From assembly GCA_040222995.1 (NCBI GenBank), contig JAVKBW010000039.1, forward strand, positions 372,001 through 436,000: a stretch of 64,000 nt of DNA, in the 5' to 3' direction. The DNA comes from JAVKBW01 sp040222995. GTDB taxonomy: Bacteria; Pseudomonadota; Alphaproteobacteria; UBA8366; Aestuariispiraceae. The notes below the pieces were generated by a model, which saw only the letters and a program-made list of their open reading frames with translations, was not told the origin of the DNA and did no database searches. Position 1 is the first letter of the stretch. Every line of letters begins with the position of its first letter. A program made the translations under genes and the position numbers. Of this stretch, positions 27,054-36,622 are shown piece after piece.

Positions 27054-27575
27054 TCAGGGTTGCCAGCAAACGCCGAATTGCTGGCTCGGGCCGATCCGGC
27101 CGCGGGTGCCATGGATGGTCTGGACGGCCATGAGACCGCGACCGACCGGATTGGGTTTCTGAAAAATGGTGGTGATTTCAATTTCCCCGGTTTCGGTCGC
27201 CCGGAAGAATGTCAGTCCTTCCTGCGTCATCTGCAGGCGGACAGGGGTTTCCGTTCCTTCGACCTGCAGCATTGCATAGCGGTCCTGCAACCGGATTCGG
27301 GAAAAGGTCAGCCGCGACTGCCCGGTCATGTGTTTCAGCGCGATACGGTCGCCGCGAACATCGGCGGCGATACCGCCGGTCAGTTTGCAGGCCAGGGTGT
27401 CGGCCCGTTCGAGATAGGCCAGGGATTGCGCCTGCCCCGGATGAATGAACGCAATGCATATGACGCCTATGCCGAACACAACGAAGAGATCGAAAGCCCA
27501 ATCCCGCATTTTCACGGCCCGGAACAGCCTTTTTAAATGGCGCGACGGTATTGATTCAGTGTCCATGCGATGCAT
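27054..27575 (-). CDS. Membrane-anchored hypothetical protein
   Basis: A 173-residue protein. The ATG at 27575 is chosen because AAGGGAGC lies just upstream; later ATGs at 27566 and 27509 are alternatives. There is one hydrophobic segment (FDLFVVFGIGVICIAFI) after a basic N-terminus, then a beta-rich domain with two cysteines (TLACKLTGG and FGVCWQP). I recognise no family. Divergent from the esterase gene. The 26874-27053 gap before it holds nothing I can identify. Confidence 0.7.
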   Translation of the reverse strand: MHRMDTESIPSRHLKRLFRAVKMRDWAFDLFVVFGIGVICIAFIHPGQAQSLAYLERADTLACKLTGGIAADVRGDRIALKHMTGQSRLTFSRIRLQDRYAMLQVEGTETPVRLQMTQEGLTFFRATETGEIEITTIFQKPNPVGRGLMAVQTIHGTRGRIGPSQQFGVCWQP

Positions 27576-27683
27576 GCTCCCTTCATCCGGTATTTCTCCG
27601 AAAGTCTTCAGAAAGCAAAGCAATTACCATGCCGCTTTTCGATGTCGGATCGGATGGATAGTGTTACCATGCAGGAGACCATG

Positions 27684-28463
27684 ATGGCAGTTGAATTGAG
27701 CTATTCGGAATTCGGTTCGGGCTCCCCCGTGGTGATCCTGCACGGCTTGTTCGGATCGAAGCGGAACTGGCAGTCGATCGGCAAGCGAATCGGCGCCAAC
27801 CATCATGTTTTCGTCGTCGATCTGCGCAATCACGGCGACAGTCCGTGGGACGACGCCATGCGCTATGCCGACATGGCGGCGGATATTGCCGCTCTGCTGA
27901 AACGCCGTTCGCTCGGCCCGGCCGCCATTGTCGGCCACTCGATGGGCGGCAAGGCGTCAATGATGCTGGCGCTGACGGAGCCCAGACTCGTCGAACGCCT
28001 GTGTGTTGTCGATATTGCGCCTGCCCCGTCCGGCGGCACCCTGATCGACTATATCAAAGATATGCGGGCGATGGATCTTTCGGCGTTTTCCCGGCGGTCG
28101 GAGGTCGAGGATGCGATGAAGGAAACCATCGCCGATCCGGCGATCCGGGCCTTTCTGGCCCACAATGTCAGAACCGGACCGGACGGTCTGTCGTGGCAGG
28201 TCAATCTTGCCGTGCTGGAAGCGTCATTTGACGACATCATGGGCTTTCCCGACATGCACCCGAAACATTATACGGGCAAATCCCTGTTTCTGGCCGGCGG
28301 GCGGTCCGACTACATTCTTCCGCATCATCATGCCGTCATCGAATCGCTGTTTCCGAAAGCCGATGTCGACGTCGTCCCGAATGCCGGCCATTGGGTGCAT
28401 GCCGAACAGCCGGCCCTGTTCATCGAAAAATTGAGCGCCTTCCTGGGATCTGACGGATCATGA
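27684..28463 (+). CDS. Alpha/beta hydrolase, YbfF-like esterase
   Basis: A 259-residue esterase. The ATG at 27684 follows an AGGAGA site by 5 bases; the ATG at 27681 is the alternative. The oxyanion-hole HGLFGSKRNW, nucleophile elbow VGHSMGGKASM and catalytic His in NAGHWVHAEQP are present. VVDLRNHGDSP is typical of YbfF and related acyl-esterases. The stop overlaps the next start by 4 bp. Confidence 0.9.
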   Translation: MAVELSYSEFGSGSPVVILHGLFGSKRNWQSIGKRIGANHHVFVVDLRNHGDSPWDDAMRYADMAADIAALLKRRSLGPAAIVGHSMGGKASMMLALTEPRLVERLCVVDIAPAPSGGTLIDYIKDMRAMDLSAFSRRSEVEDAMKETIADPAIRAFLAHNVRTGPDGLSWQVNLAVLEASFDDIMGFPDMHPKHYTGKSLFLAGGRSDYILPHHHAVIESLFPKADVDVVPNAGHWVHAEQPALFIEKLSAFLGSDGS

Positions 28464-29614
28464 ACGGTTTCAGGTTTTCGACCGCCACGTCGGCGGTGGT
28501 TGCCGTGCTGGTCGGGTTCGGCGGCACGCTGGCGATTATCGTGGCCGCTTCCCAGGCTGTCGGCGCAACGACGGCGCAAACGGCCTCAGCCGTATCGGGC
28601 CTGTGTCTTGCGATGGCAGGCACAGCCCTTGTGCTGTCGATCCGTCACCGCATGCCGATCATAACCGCCTGGTCGACACCCGGCGCGGCGCTGATCGCCG
28701 CCAATCCCGGCATCGCAACGGTGGAACAGGCGGTCGGGGCATTTCTGATGGTCGGCGTGCTGATCGTGTTCACCGCCGCCGTGAAGCCCATCTCGAAACT
28801 GATCGAAGCGATACCGGCTTCCATCGCCGCGGGAATGCTGGCCGGTGTGCTGATCGGATTCGTGATCGAGGTATTCCGCCTTGTGGGGGTGGATCTGTGG
28901 TTTGTCGTGCCGCTCGTACTTCTGTTTTTCGTCGTCCGGCTGGCAAGTCCCGCCTGGGCCGTTATCGCCGTGCTGATCGCCGGTGTCGCGCTGGCCTTCG
29001 CAACCGATAGAACAGGCGACATTCCCGTCGGCCTTGAGTTCACGACCTTCAGTTTCATCGTCCCGTCCTTCGACCTGTCCGTTCTGTTGGGGCTGGGCAT
29101 TCCGCTGTATCTGGTAACGATGGCGTCGCAGAATTTGCCGGGTTTCGCGGTATTGCGGGCCAACGGGTATGAACCGCCGACGAGGTCCATCCTCACTGTC
29201 ACCGGCCTTGCCAGCATTCTGACGGCGCCGCTGGGGGCGCTGACGACCAATCTGGCGGCGATCACGGCGGCGATCTGCATGGGGCCGGATACCCATCCGG
29301 ACAAGGACAAGAGATGGCCGACAGGCATTTTCTACTGCCTGACCTATCTGCCGCTGGCGGTTTTCGGCGCATCGCTTGTCGGCGTTTTCGCGGCGATGCC
29401 GACGGTATTGATCGCAACCATTGCCGGCCTTGCGCTGATCGGACCGCTGACCGGCGCCATGACCGCCGCCCTGAAAGACGAGGCCGACCGGCCGGCGGCA
29501 GTCGTCACCCTGGCCGTTACCGCCTCCGGTCTTTCGATAGGCGGAATCGGGTCGGCGTTCTGGGGGTTGCTGGCCGGATTGCTGGTCTGGGGCCTCGACA
29601 GGATCAAACGCTGA
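28460..29614 (+). CDS. Benzoate/H+ symporter family transporter (BenE)
   Basis: A 384-residue membrane protein with about 12 helices and BenE signatures: ITAWSTPGAALIA, GIPLYLVTMASQNLPGFAVL, LGALTTNLAAITAAICMGP. BenE imports benzoate, but uncharacterised members may carry other aromatics. The overlap with the esterase gene suggests that an ester-cleaving step and acid transport work together. It ends 16 bp before the convergent imuB stop. Confidence 0.88.
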   Translation: MNGFRFSTATSAVVAVLVGFGGTLAIIVAASQAVGATTAQTASAVSGLCLAMAGTALVLSIRHRMPIITAWSTPGAALIAANPGIATVEQAVGAFLMVGVLIVFTAAVKPISKLIEAIPASIAAGMLAGVLIGFVIEVFRLVGVDLWFVVPLVLLFFVVRLASPAWAVIAVLIAGVALAFATDRTGDIPVGLEFTTFSFIVPSFDLSVLLGLGIPLYLVTMASQNLPGFAVLRANGYEPPTRSILTVTGLASILTAPLGALTTNLAAITAAICMGPDTHPDKDKRWPTGIFYCLTYLPLAVFGASLVGVFAAMPTVLIATIAGLALIGPLTGAMTAALKDEADRPAAVVTLAVTASGLSIGGIGSAFWGLLAGLLVWGLDRIKR

Positions 29615-29630
29615 TCCGGCATTCCGGCGG

Positions 29631-31193
29631 TCAGTCAAACAGGCCGTGAACGAACCAGCGCGGCGCGGTAATCGCGCTGCCCTTCGGCGTCTGGCTTTCA
29701 GCGAACATCCACAGGCGCGCGCCCGCGCTTTCCTCAACCGCGTAATAGTCGCGGGGGCCGGTCCAGGCGTTGCCGCCGCCGACCGGTTCCAGACGCCACC
29801 ATTCCGGCGAAATGCGTTCCGGCCCGAAAGCCCGCGCCACCGCCAGCCGCCGCCCGCGCCACCGGAAACTGTGCAGGGCATGGCCGGAAGGCGGACAGGT
29901 CAGCGGCGTCACCGGTTCCGGCCGGTCCAGAAGCCGCAGGGGTCGGGGTCCCAGCCGGGCCTGCAGATGATCGGTCCATTCATCGGGGTCCGCCGCCGCA
30001 CCGGCCGGAGAAAACCGCATGGCCCGGTCCGGCAGATGGCTGGCGACCGGGCGCAGCGCAAGAATGTTATTCGCGCCCAGCCGGGCCGACAGCCGGTCGA
30101 GCAGATCCGGCATGTCGGGACTGCGCATGTCCGGCTCTTTTTCAAGGGCGGCCGCCTGCTGAACCGGCAGGGCGCGTTCCGTCACCGGCGCGGAAAGAAC
30201 CATCATCTCGATTCCGAAACCGGGATCGACGCCAGTCAGCTTTTCGCTGAACAGCCGCGCCAGATGGGCCGCCTTCCGCGACGGCGCCGCGGTGCCGACC
30301 GTCAGCCGATGCACATCGCCGTCGACCCGGAATATCTCCAGAACCAGTCGCCGAACGCCCTGCTGATCCGCTTCCAGCCGCTGCGTCAGACGCTGCAGCA
30401 GGCGGTCCAGAGCCCGGGCGATATCGTCAGCCGTGCCGATGGCGTCGGGAAACCGGAGGCGCACCCGATACGGCGCGGGCGCCGTTGTGGCGTTTATCGG
30501 GTCGGGCGCATCGCCGAGGGCGCGGTCGAGCATGCTGCAGACCGACAATCCATAACGGCGGGAAAGACTGGCCCGCGGCATCGCTATCAGGTCGCCGATA
30601 TGATTCAGCCCGACCTTCGACAGATCCGAGACCAACGCCCCGTCAATGCCCAGGGCCTGCACGGGCAAATCAGCCAGAACCGGCCGATGCCGGCCCGGCG
30701 GCACCGCAACCGGGCCTTGCGCCATATCGGCGAAGCGCGCCACGGCCTGCGCCGCCAGGCGGGTATCGGCAAGCGCAATGCGATGCGCGATGCCGAACCG
30801 GGTCAAACGGTCGGCCATGGTATCCAGCAAGGTTCGTTCGCCGCCGAACAGATGGGCGCACCCGGTTACATCGATCAGGATGCCGTCGGATGAATCCCGC
30901 GCGACCATCGGCGAATACCGGCCCGCCCAGCGCACCAGCCGATCGAGAAAAGCACGGTCCGCAGCGAAATCGACCGGCCGCGCGACGATATCGGGCGACA
31001 GGGACCGCGCCGTCGCCATGGTCATGCCCGGCGCAAGGCCCGATGCCGACGCGGCGGCATTCACAGCCGTTACGACCGGTCGGCCGGCCTGATCGAAATA
31101 TACCGCCAGGGGACGCACGGCCAGGCCGGGTTCGTCGCGCTCCAGCCGTTCCGTCGGCAGGTCAGGCAGCCACAGAGAGACGATCCGGCGCAT
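29631..31193 (-). CDS. imuB: ImuB, inactive Y-family polymerase of the mutasome
   Basis: A 520-residue Y-family-like protein. The N-terminus (MRRIVSLWLPDLPTERLERD) and GILIDVTGCAHLFGGE match ImuB, in which the catalytic acidic residues of true DinB/UmuC polymerases are missing, as here. ImuB bridges ImuA and the error-prone polymerase DnaE2 in SOS mutagenesis. It overlaps the imuA 3' end by 32 bp. No dnaE2 follows; the next gene downstream converges from the other strand. Confidence 0.9.
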   Translation of the reverse strand: MRRIVSLWLPDLPTERLERDEPGLAVRPLAVYFDQAGRPVVTAVNAAASASGLAPGMTMATARSLSPDIVARPVDFAADRAFLDRLVRWAGRYSPMVARDSSDGILIDVTGCAHLFGGERTLLDTMADRLTRFGIAHRIALADTRLAAQAVARFADMAQGPVAVPPGRHRPVLADLPVQALGIDGALVSDLSKVGLNHIGDLIAMPRASLSRRYGLSVCSMLDRALGDAPDPINATTAPAPYRVRLRFPDAIGTADDIARALDRLLQRLTQRLEADQQGVRRLVLEIFRVDGDVHRLTVGTAAPSRKAAHLARLFSEKLTGVDPGFGIEMMVLSAPVTERALPVQQAAALEKEPDMRSPDMPDLLDRLSARLGANNILALRPVASHLPDRAMRFSPAGAAADPDEWTDHLQARLGPRPLRLLDRPEPVTPLTCPPSGHALHSFRWRGRRLAVARAFGPERISPEWWRLEPVGGGNAWTGPRDYYAVEESAGARLWMFAESQTPKGSAITAPRWFVHGLFD

Positions 31194-31920
31194 TTTCCGC
31201 GAGCCCTTCCGACGCCTTCAGAAATTCCTTTTCTCCCACCGTCACGCGCCATTCGCCGATGCTTCCGCCCCCGCCGGCCGCAGCCGTCGACGCCGATGAC
31301 AGAACCGCCCCCCTGCATCGCAGCAGGCGCAGCGCCCAGATCGCTTCCTTTTGCCCCGTCGATCCGGGTTGCGGATCGACGGACCAGCGGGTCCGGGCGG
31401 CGCTTGGCGGCATCGCCGCCGCCTTTCCACCCGCCGGCGACAGAACGAAACCGAAGCCGCCGCCCGTTTCGGCGGCCAGATGCAGCCGCCGGCTGGCCGT
31501 GAGCGACAGGCCGGCGCCGGGTTCCAGAACAACCGCCGCAAGCGCCCGCGATTTCAGCCCTTCTTCAGCAGCCCAGAGAATGTCTTTCGGTGTCCGCCCC
31601 GCCGCAATCGTCAGCCGCGCCGGATCGAGCCCCGCCCGAACAAGCCCCGGGCCGTATAACCGGCGGCCTTCCGCACACGGAACACACCACAAAACCGGCC
31701 CGGACAGCCGGGCCAGCAACCGTATCAGAAACCCGACGGAAGCCGCCCCTGTGATTTCGTGCAGCCCTTCCGCCGCCAGACCGGCATTCGGCAGTTTCCG
31801 GTCAACCGACGCCATGCCGGTCGAAAGGACGGACCGTTCGACCGATGATCTGGTGACGGCCTGCGCCGTCATCAGCGCCAGCGTGCGGTGCAAGGACGAT
31901 TCGGCGGGGTTTCCGAACAT
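31162..31920 (-). CDS. imuA: ImuA, RecA-like mutasome protein
   Basis: A 252-residue RecA-fold protein of the ImuA family, with LPNAGLAAEGLHEITGAAS near the N-terminus. The ribosome binding site AGGAGG lies 5 bases before the ATG. A LexA-type box stands in the promoter. It probably acts with ImuB in DNA-damage tolerance. Confidence 0.88.
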   Translation of the reverse strand: MFGNPAESSLHRTLALMTAQAVTRSSVERSVLSTGMASVDRKLPNAGLAAEGLHEITGAASVGFLIRLLARLSGPVLWCVPCAEGRRLYGPGLVRAGLDPARLTIAAGRTPKDILWAAEEGLKSRALAAVVLEPGAGLSLTASRRLHLAAETGGGFGFVLSPAGGKAAAMPPSAARTRWSVDPQPGSTGQKEAIWALRLLRCRGAVLSSASTAAAGGGGSIGEWRVTVGEKEFLKASEGLAENAPDRLSVAA

Positions 31921-31939
31921 GACAGCCTCCTGATTAAAT

Positions 31940-31954
31940 ATTCATGTTTTGTTC
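31940..31954 (-). promoter_or_regulatory. LexA (SOS) box of imuA-imuB
   Basis: On the minus strand GAAC, seven bases, GAAT: seven of eight positions match the alphaproteobacterial LexA consensus GAAC-N7-GAAC. It lies about 20 bp upstream of the imuA start. Consistent with SOS control of imuAB in this class. Confidence 0.65.
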
Positions 31955-32243
31955 TCTTTATTATGACGAAACGCCGGCCGTTTTCAAGCCGTTTGACGGT
32001 CAGCGGCGACCTGCCTCTGTAAAAGCGCCCCGATCATCGCCGTCCACGCGCCTCTGTCTTTGAGGCCCAAGACCCGGCCGATTATCGCATTAATCGAAAA
32101 TTCTGACATAATTTCAGGTATTTGCCGGAATGCCTGCCGACATTTGCGTTGAAAGCACCGCCGCAACACCGCACAATTCATCAGCCTGAGCCGCCGTTAA
32201 CCGGCTGCCCCTTCCCCCCGCAATCACGCAGGAGCGCAACTCT
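31955..32243. other. Intergenic region upstream of imuA and the SLAC1-type gene
   Basis: With the LexA-box promoter this makes a 323 bp stretch between imuA and the next gene. A 65-codon minus-strand reading frame (31984-32181) has no ribosome binding site or recognisable product, so I do not call it. CAGGAG at 32229-32234 serves the downstream TTG start. Confidence 0.4.
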
Positions 32244-33230
32244 TTGTCAGATACCGATACAGAAACCGGAACACCGGCGCCGCCGGCGATTCTCAATATG
32301 CCGGTCATCCTGTTCGCCAGCGTTCTCGGGGTCATCGGTCTGGGGCTGGCCTGGCGGGAGGCCAACTACACTTTCGGCGCGCCCGGCTTCATCGGCGAAA
32401 CGATCATCGGCTTCGGAGCCGGCCTGTATGTCGCGATACTGACGCTGTATATCCTGAAGATCATCAAGGCGAGAGACCGCGTCCAGGCGGAATACGAGGA
32501 CGATGTCAGCATCAACTTCCTGCCGACGATCACCATCGGCCTGATGCTGGTCGGGATCGGTGCCGGGCCGCATCTGCCGGGTTTCGGCGAAACCCTGTGG
32601 GTCGCTGGCGCAATCGGCAACATCATCATGACTTTGTATGTCGTCGCCGGATCGTGGTTCGCCCGGGATCACCGGCTGGAACGGGTGACGCCGGCCTGGT
32701 TCATTCCGGTTATCGGCAACATTGTCGCGCCGATCGGCGGCAGCCAGTTTCTGTATATCGATGTAAGCTGGATGCTGTACGGAATCAGCGTGTTTTTCTG
32801 GCTTATCCTCACCGCGATTGTCTTCAACAGACTGATGTTTCACGAGCCGATGGCGGCGGCCTCCCGGCCGACGATGTTCATTCTGCTGGCCCCGCCTTCC
32901 CTGGCCTTTACGGCCTATGTGCTTCTGAACGGCGGTTATGTCGACTTTTTCGGCCAGATGCTGTTCGGGATCGCGCTGCTGACGGCCCTGCTTCTGGCGA
33001 CCCGCGTCCGGGATTACATAAAACTTCCGTTCGGCCTGTCCTGGTGGGCCTTCACCTTTCCGCTCGACGCCCTGGCCATTGCGGCCCTGCTGTATCACCA
33101 GCACACCTACTCTGCCCTGACCGCCGGCCTGTCCATCCTGTGCCTCGCGATCACGACCGTCGTCGTCACCATCGTGACGGTAAAAACGTTTATCGCGGCC
33201 TCAAGGGGTGAAATACTGCGCCCTCGATAA
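32244..33230 (+). CDS. SLAC1/TehA-type (TDT family) membrane protein
   Basis: A 328-residue protein with ten hydrophobic segments, matching the voltage-dependent anion channel/TDT family (TehA, SLAC1, Mae1). Family features include NMPVILFASVLGVIGLGLAW and FPLDALAIAAL near the end. Members conduct small anions or export dicarboxylates/tellurite; the substrate is unknown. The start is a TTG with CAGGAG nine bases upstream. Next is pyrE, 42 bp downstream. Confidence 0.88.
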   Translation: MSDTDTETGTPAPPAILNMPVILFASVLGVIGLGLAWREANYTFGAPGFIGETIIGFGAGLYVAILTLYILKIIKARDRVQAEYEDDVSINFLPTITIGLMLVGIGAGPHLPGFGETLWVAGAIGNIIMTLYVVAGSWFARDHRLERVTPAWFIPVIGNIVAPIGGSQFLYIDVSWMLYGISVFFWLILTAIVFNRLMFHEPMAAASRPTMFILLAPPSLAFTAYVLLNGGYVDFFGQMLFGIALLTALLLATRVRDYIKLPFGLSWWAFTFPLDALAIAALLYHQHTYSALTAGLSILCLAITTVVVTIVTVKTFIAASRGEILRPR

Positions 33231-33272
33231 AAAACGAAAAACACGAAACACCAACAGACGGATACCTCTCAG

Positions 33273-33926
33273 ATGGCGAACACACCGGCACAGATCACCG
33301 CCCGCATTCTATTGGAAACGAACTCGGTTCTGCTTCGGCCCGACGACCCCTTCACCCTGACCAGCGGCCGTAAAAGCCCGGTCTATACCGACTGCCGTCG
33401 GCTGATCGCGTTTCCGCGTGCACGCCGACGGCTTATGCAGATGGGCGCGGCGATGATCGAGGAAACCGTCGGCTTCGAAACCATCGACGTGGTGGCGGGC
33501 GGCGAAACGGCCGGCATCCCGTTCGCCGCCTGGATGGCCGATCTGATGGCGCTGCCGATGTGCTACATCCGCAAGAAACCCAAGGGCTTTGGCCGAAACG
33601 CGCGTATCGAAGGCGCTTTGGAGGAAGGCCAGAACGTTCTGCTGGTCGAGGACCTCGCCACCGACGGCGGATCGAAACTCTCCTTCGTGGACGGCATTCG
33701 TGACGCCGGCGCGACCTGCGCGCACTGCTTTGTCGTGTTCCACTACGGTATCTTTCCGGAAGGCGTCGCGACGCTCGAGGAAGGCGGCGTAAAACTTCAC
33801 GCGCTTTGCACATGGTGGGATGTGCTGGCGGAAATCAGCGAGACGGATACATTCTCTGCGGAACAGATCAACGCGATACGGTCCTTCCTCGACGATCCGA
33901 ACGGCTGGGCCGAAGACAAGGGATAA
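33273..33926 (+). CDS. pyrE: Orotate phosphoribosyltransferase
   Basis: A 217-residue PRPP-dependent enzyme of de novo UMP synthesis. The PRPP motif VLLVEDLATDGGSK and the orotate-side TLTSGRKSPVYTDCRRLIAF are present. No other pyrimidine genes are adjacent; it sits beside an importer. Confidence 0.96.
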   Translation: MANTPAQITARILLETNSVLLRPDDPFTLTSGRKSPVYTDCRRLIAFPRARRRLMQMGAAMIEETVGFETIDVVAGGETAGIPFAAWMADLMALPMCYIRKKPKGFGRNARIEGALEEGQNVLLVEDLATDGGSKLSFVDGIRDAGATCAHCFVVFHYGIFPEGVATLEEGGVKLHALCTWWDVLAEISETDTFSAEQINAIRSFLDDPNGWAEDKG

Positions 33927-33930
33927 ACAG

Positions 33931-35619
33931 ATGCTGCGACATGCCGCCAAATCGGCCATCGGTTCCTTTATTACCGTTATTGCCCTGTGGCTCATGTTAC
34001 CCGCATCCCTGGCGCAGGCCGACGAACCGGAAACACTTACCATCGGCATCAGCCAGTTTCCGTCGACGCTTCATCCGAGTTTCGATTCCATGCTGGCGAA
34101 AACCTATATCGCCGCCATGGCGCGCCGTCCGATCACGGTCTACGACCACGATTGGCAGGTCACCTGCCTTCTGTGCACCGCTTTGCCGGACATGAAAGAC
34201 GGCACCGCCAGGTTCGAGAAAACGTCGGACGGCGAAGACGGTCTTGCCGTCGACTATGCGCTGGATCCAAATGCGGTCTGGGGCGACGGCATACCGATCA
34301 CCACGAAAGACGTTCTGTTCACCTGGGATGTCGGGCGCAACCCGGATACCGGCATCGATAACTTCGAACTCTACCGCCGGATTCTGTCGATTGAGGCGCA
34401 TGACGCGCAGCGCTTCACCCTGCACTGGGACCGCCGTACCTGCGATTACAAATCGATCAACGACTTCGCGCTGCTGCCGGCCCATATCGAACGACCTGTC
34501 TTCGAGGAAGATCCGGCGACCTACCGGAACCGCACGACCTATGACCGCAACCCGTCGACGGAAGGTTTATGGTTCGGGCCCTACAAGGTATCCGATGTTG
34601 CGCCCGGCAGTTCCATCACCCTTGTCCGTAACCCGCTCTGGTGGGGCAAGGAACCGTATTTCGACCGCATCGTCGTTCGAACCATCGAAAACACCGCGGC
34701 CCTGATCGCCAATATCCTGTCCGGCGATATCGACATGATCGCCGGCGAAGGCGGCATCACGATGGATCAGGCGCTTTCCTTCGAACGCCGGCATGGCGAC
34801 GACTATAACATCGTTTACAAGGAAAGCCTGATTTACGAACACCTCGATCTGATGCTGGACAACCCGATCCTGCAGGATATCCGCGTACGGCGGGCGCTGC
34901 TGCGCGGCATCGACAGACAGGCGATTTCGAAAAAACTGTTCGACGGCCGCCAGCCTGTCGCCAACGGCTCCGTCAATCCGCTGGATTCCGTGTATCTGGA
35001 TGACGTGCCGAAATATCCGTTCGACCCCGACGCCGCCGCCGAATTGCTGAATCTGGCCGGCTGGACGACCGGCGCCGACGGCATTCGCCGCGATGCGAAT
35101 GGAAACCGGCTTTCCCTGATCCTGCAGACCACGGCCGGCAACAAGACGCGGGAACTCGTGGCGCAGGTCCTGCAGAACCAGTGGCGCGATATCGGCGTCG
35201 ACGTGACGATCAAGAACGAACCGGCGCGCATCCTGTTCGGCGAAACCTTATCGCAACGCAAGTTCACTGGCATGGCGATGTTCGCCTGGTTCTCGTCGCC
35301 CCGAAATGTGCCGCGCACGACCCTGCATTCTGAAATGATCCCGAGCGAGGACAATGCCTGGTCCGGCCAGAATTACACGGGATACGCCGACCCGGAGATG
35401 GACCGGATACTTGAAGATCTGGAACTGGTCTGCGAACCGGGGGAAAACCAGGCCCTTTGGGACCGTCTGCAGGTGAAATACGCAGAGGACCTTCCGGTAC
35501 TGCCGCTTTACTACCGCGCTGATGCGTTCATTCTGCCGACATGGCTGAAGGGTCTGCGCCCGACCGGGCATCAGTATCCGAGCACAAACTGGGTTGAGGA
35601 ATGGCACAGAGAAGACTGA
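33931..35619 (+). CDS. Second periplasmic substrate-binding protein, family 5
   Basis: A 562-residue binding protein. The ATG at 33931 begins the signal peptide MLRHAAKSAIGSFITVIALW then LMLPASLAQA, cleaving before DEPETLTIG. The upstream open frame runs through pyrE and is not used. Family 5 blocks GTARF, WGDGIPITTKDVLFTWDVG and GSSITLVRNPLWWG are visible. It is 4 bp after the pyrE stop. The ligand cannot be told from sequence. Confidence 0.9.
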   Translation: MLRHAAKSAIGSFITVIALWLMLPASLAQADEPETLTIGISQFPSTLHPSFDSMLAKTYIAAMARRPITVYDHDWQVTCLLCTALPDMKDGTARFEKTSDGEDGLAVDYALDPNAVWGDGIPITTKDVLFTWDVGRNPDTGIDNFELYRRILSIEAHDAQRFTLHWDRRTCDYKSINDFALLPAHIERPVFEEDPATYRNRTTYDRNPSTEGLWFGPYKVSDVAPGSSITLVRNPLWWGKEPYFDRIVVRTIENTAALIANILSGDIDMIAGEGGITMDQALSFERRHGDDYNIVYKESLIYEHLDLMLDNPILQDIRVRRALLRGIDRQAISKKLFDGRQPVANGSVNPLDSVYLDDVPKYPFDPDAAAELLNLAGWTTGADGIRRDANGNRLSLILQTTAGNKTRELVAQVLQNQWRDIGVDVTIKNEPARILFGETLSQRKFTGMAMFAWFSSPRNVPRTTLHSEMIPSEDNAWSGQNYTGYADPEMDRILEDLELVCEPGENQALWDRLQVKYAEDLPVLPLYYRADAFILPTWLKGLRPTGHQYPSTNWVEEWHRED

Positions 35620-35662
35620 CCGGACATTTTCAGGGGCCGTCCGACACCGGGATACAGGCCTG

Positions 35663-36622
35663 ATGGCGCGGTTTCTGATCGGCCGGCTGATACAGAGTAT
35701 CCTGGTCATTCTTCTGCTTTCCTTCGCCATCTATGCGATGATCGGCCTGATGCCCGGCGACCCGATCGACCTGATGATCACCGCCAACCCGGAATTCACC
35801 AGTGAAGACGCCGCCCGCCTGAAACGGCTCTACGGCCTGGATCAGCCGATCGTGGACCGGTATCTGCACTGGCTGGGTTCGGCCCTGCAGGGCAATTTCG
35901 GATATTCCCGGATATACGGACAGCCGGTGGTTGCGGTTATCGGCGACCGGCTGGCGAATACCGCAATCCTGCTCGGCATCAGCCTCGCCCTGTCCCTCGT
36001 CATCGCGATCCCGCTCGGGGTTATCGCGGCGATGCGGCCACACAGTATCGTGGACTATCTCGTAAACCTGCTGTGTTTCGCCGGCATATCCGCACCGCCT
36101 TTCTGGCTGGCGCTGCTGGCCATCATGTTCTTTTCGATCACGCTGGACTGGTTCCCTGCCGGCGGGCTGCCCCCCGAAGGCAGCGGCGTTTTCGACTATC
36201 TTCATCATGCAACCCTGCCGGTCCTGACCCTTACCGTCGCATCGGTCGGCGGGTTCACCCGGTTCATGCGGGCGGCGATGATGGAAACCCTGCAACAGGA
36301 CTTTGTCCGAACGGCCCGCGCCAAAGGCGTTGGCCCGGCCCGGCTTGTCGTCGGCCACGTCCTCAGAAACGCGTTGATCCCGCTGGCTACCATCGTGGCG
36401 CTGAGCATCGGCACCCTGTTTTCCGGGGCGCTGATCACCGAAACGATGTTTTCGTGGCTTGGCATGGGCAAGGCGATCTACGACGCCATTCTGGGTAACG
36501 ATTACAATCTCGCCCTGACCGGACTGATGCTGGCGACGATCCTGACGCTTCTCGGCAACCTGCTGGCCGATGTCGCCTATGTCATGCTCGATCCGCGTCT
36601 GAACTTCCGGGGGCAGCAATGA
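35663..36622 (+). CDS. Peptide-type ABC transporter permease (DppB-like)
   Basis: A 319-residue permease. The ATG at 35663 (MARFLIGRLIQSILVILLLS) is preferred over an in-frame ATG at 35594 inside the previous gene. MPGDPIDLMI is the typical periplasmic loop, and the EAA-like loop is MMETLQQDFVRTARAKGVGP. It overlaps the next permease by 4 bp. Confidence 0.93.
   Translation: MARFLIGRLIQSILVILLLSFAIYAMIGLMPGDPIDLMITANPEFTSEDAARLKRLYGLDQPIVDRYLHWLGSALQGNFGYSRIYGQPVVAVIGDRLANTAILLGISLALSLVIAIPLGVIAAMRPHSIVDYLVNLLCFAGISAPPFWLALLAIMFFSITLDWFPAGGLPPEGSGVFDYLHHATLPVLTLTVASVGGFTRFMRAAMMETLQQDFVRTARAKGVGPARLVVGHVLRNALIPLATIVALSIGTLFSGALITETMFSWLGMGKAIYDAILGNDYNLALTGLMLATILTLLGNLLADVAYVMLDPRLNFRGQQ

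Noticed and set aside
29600..29640. A dnaE2 gene after imuB
   Set aside because: The next bases belong to the convergent benE-like gene; no polymerase III alpha sequence is present.
31984..32181. 65-codon minus-strand frame in the imuA upstream gap
   Set aside because: No ribosome binding site, no recognisable product, unusual composition.
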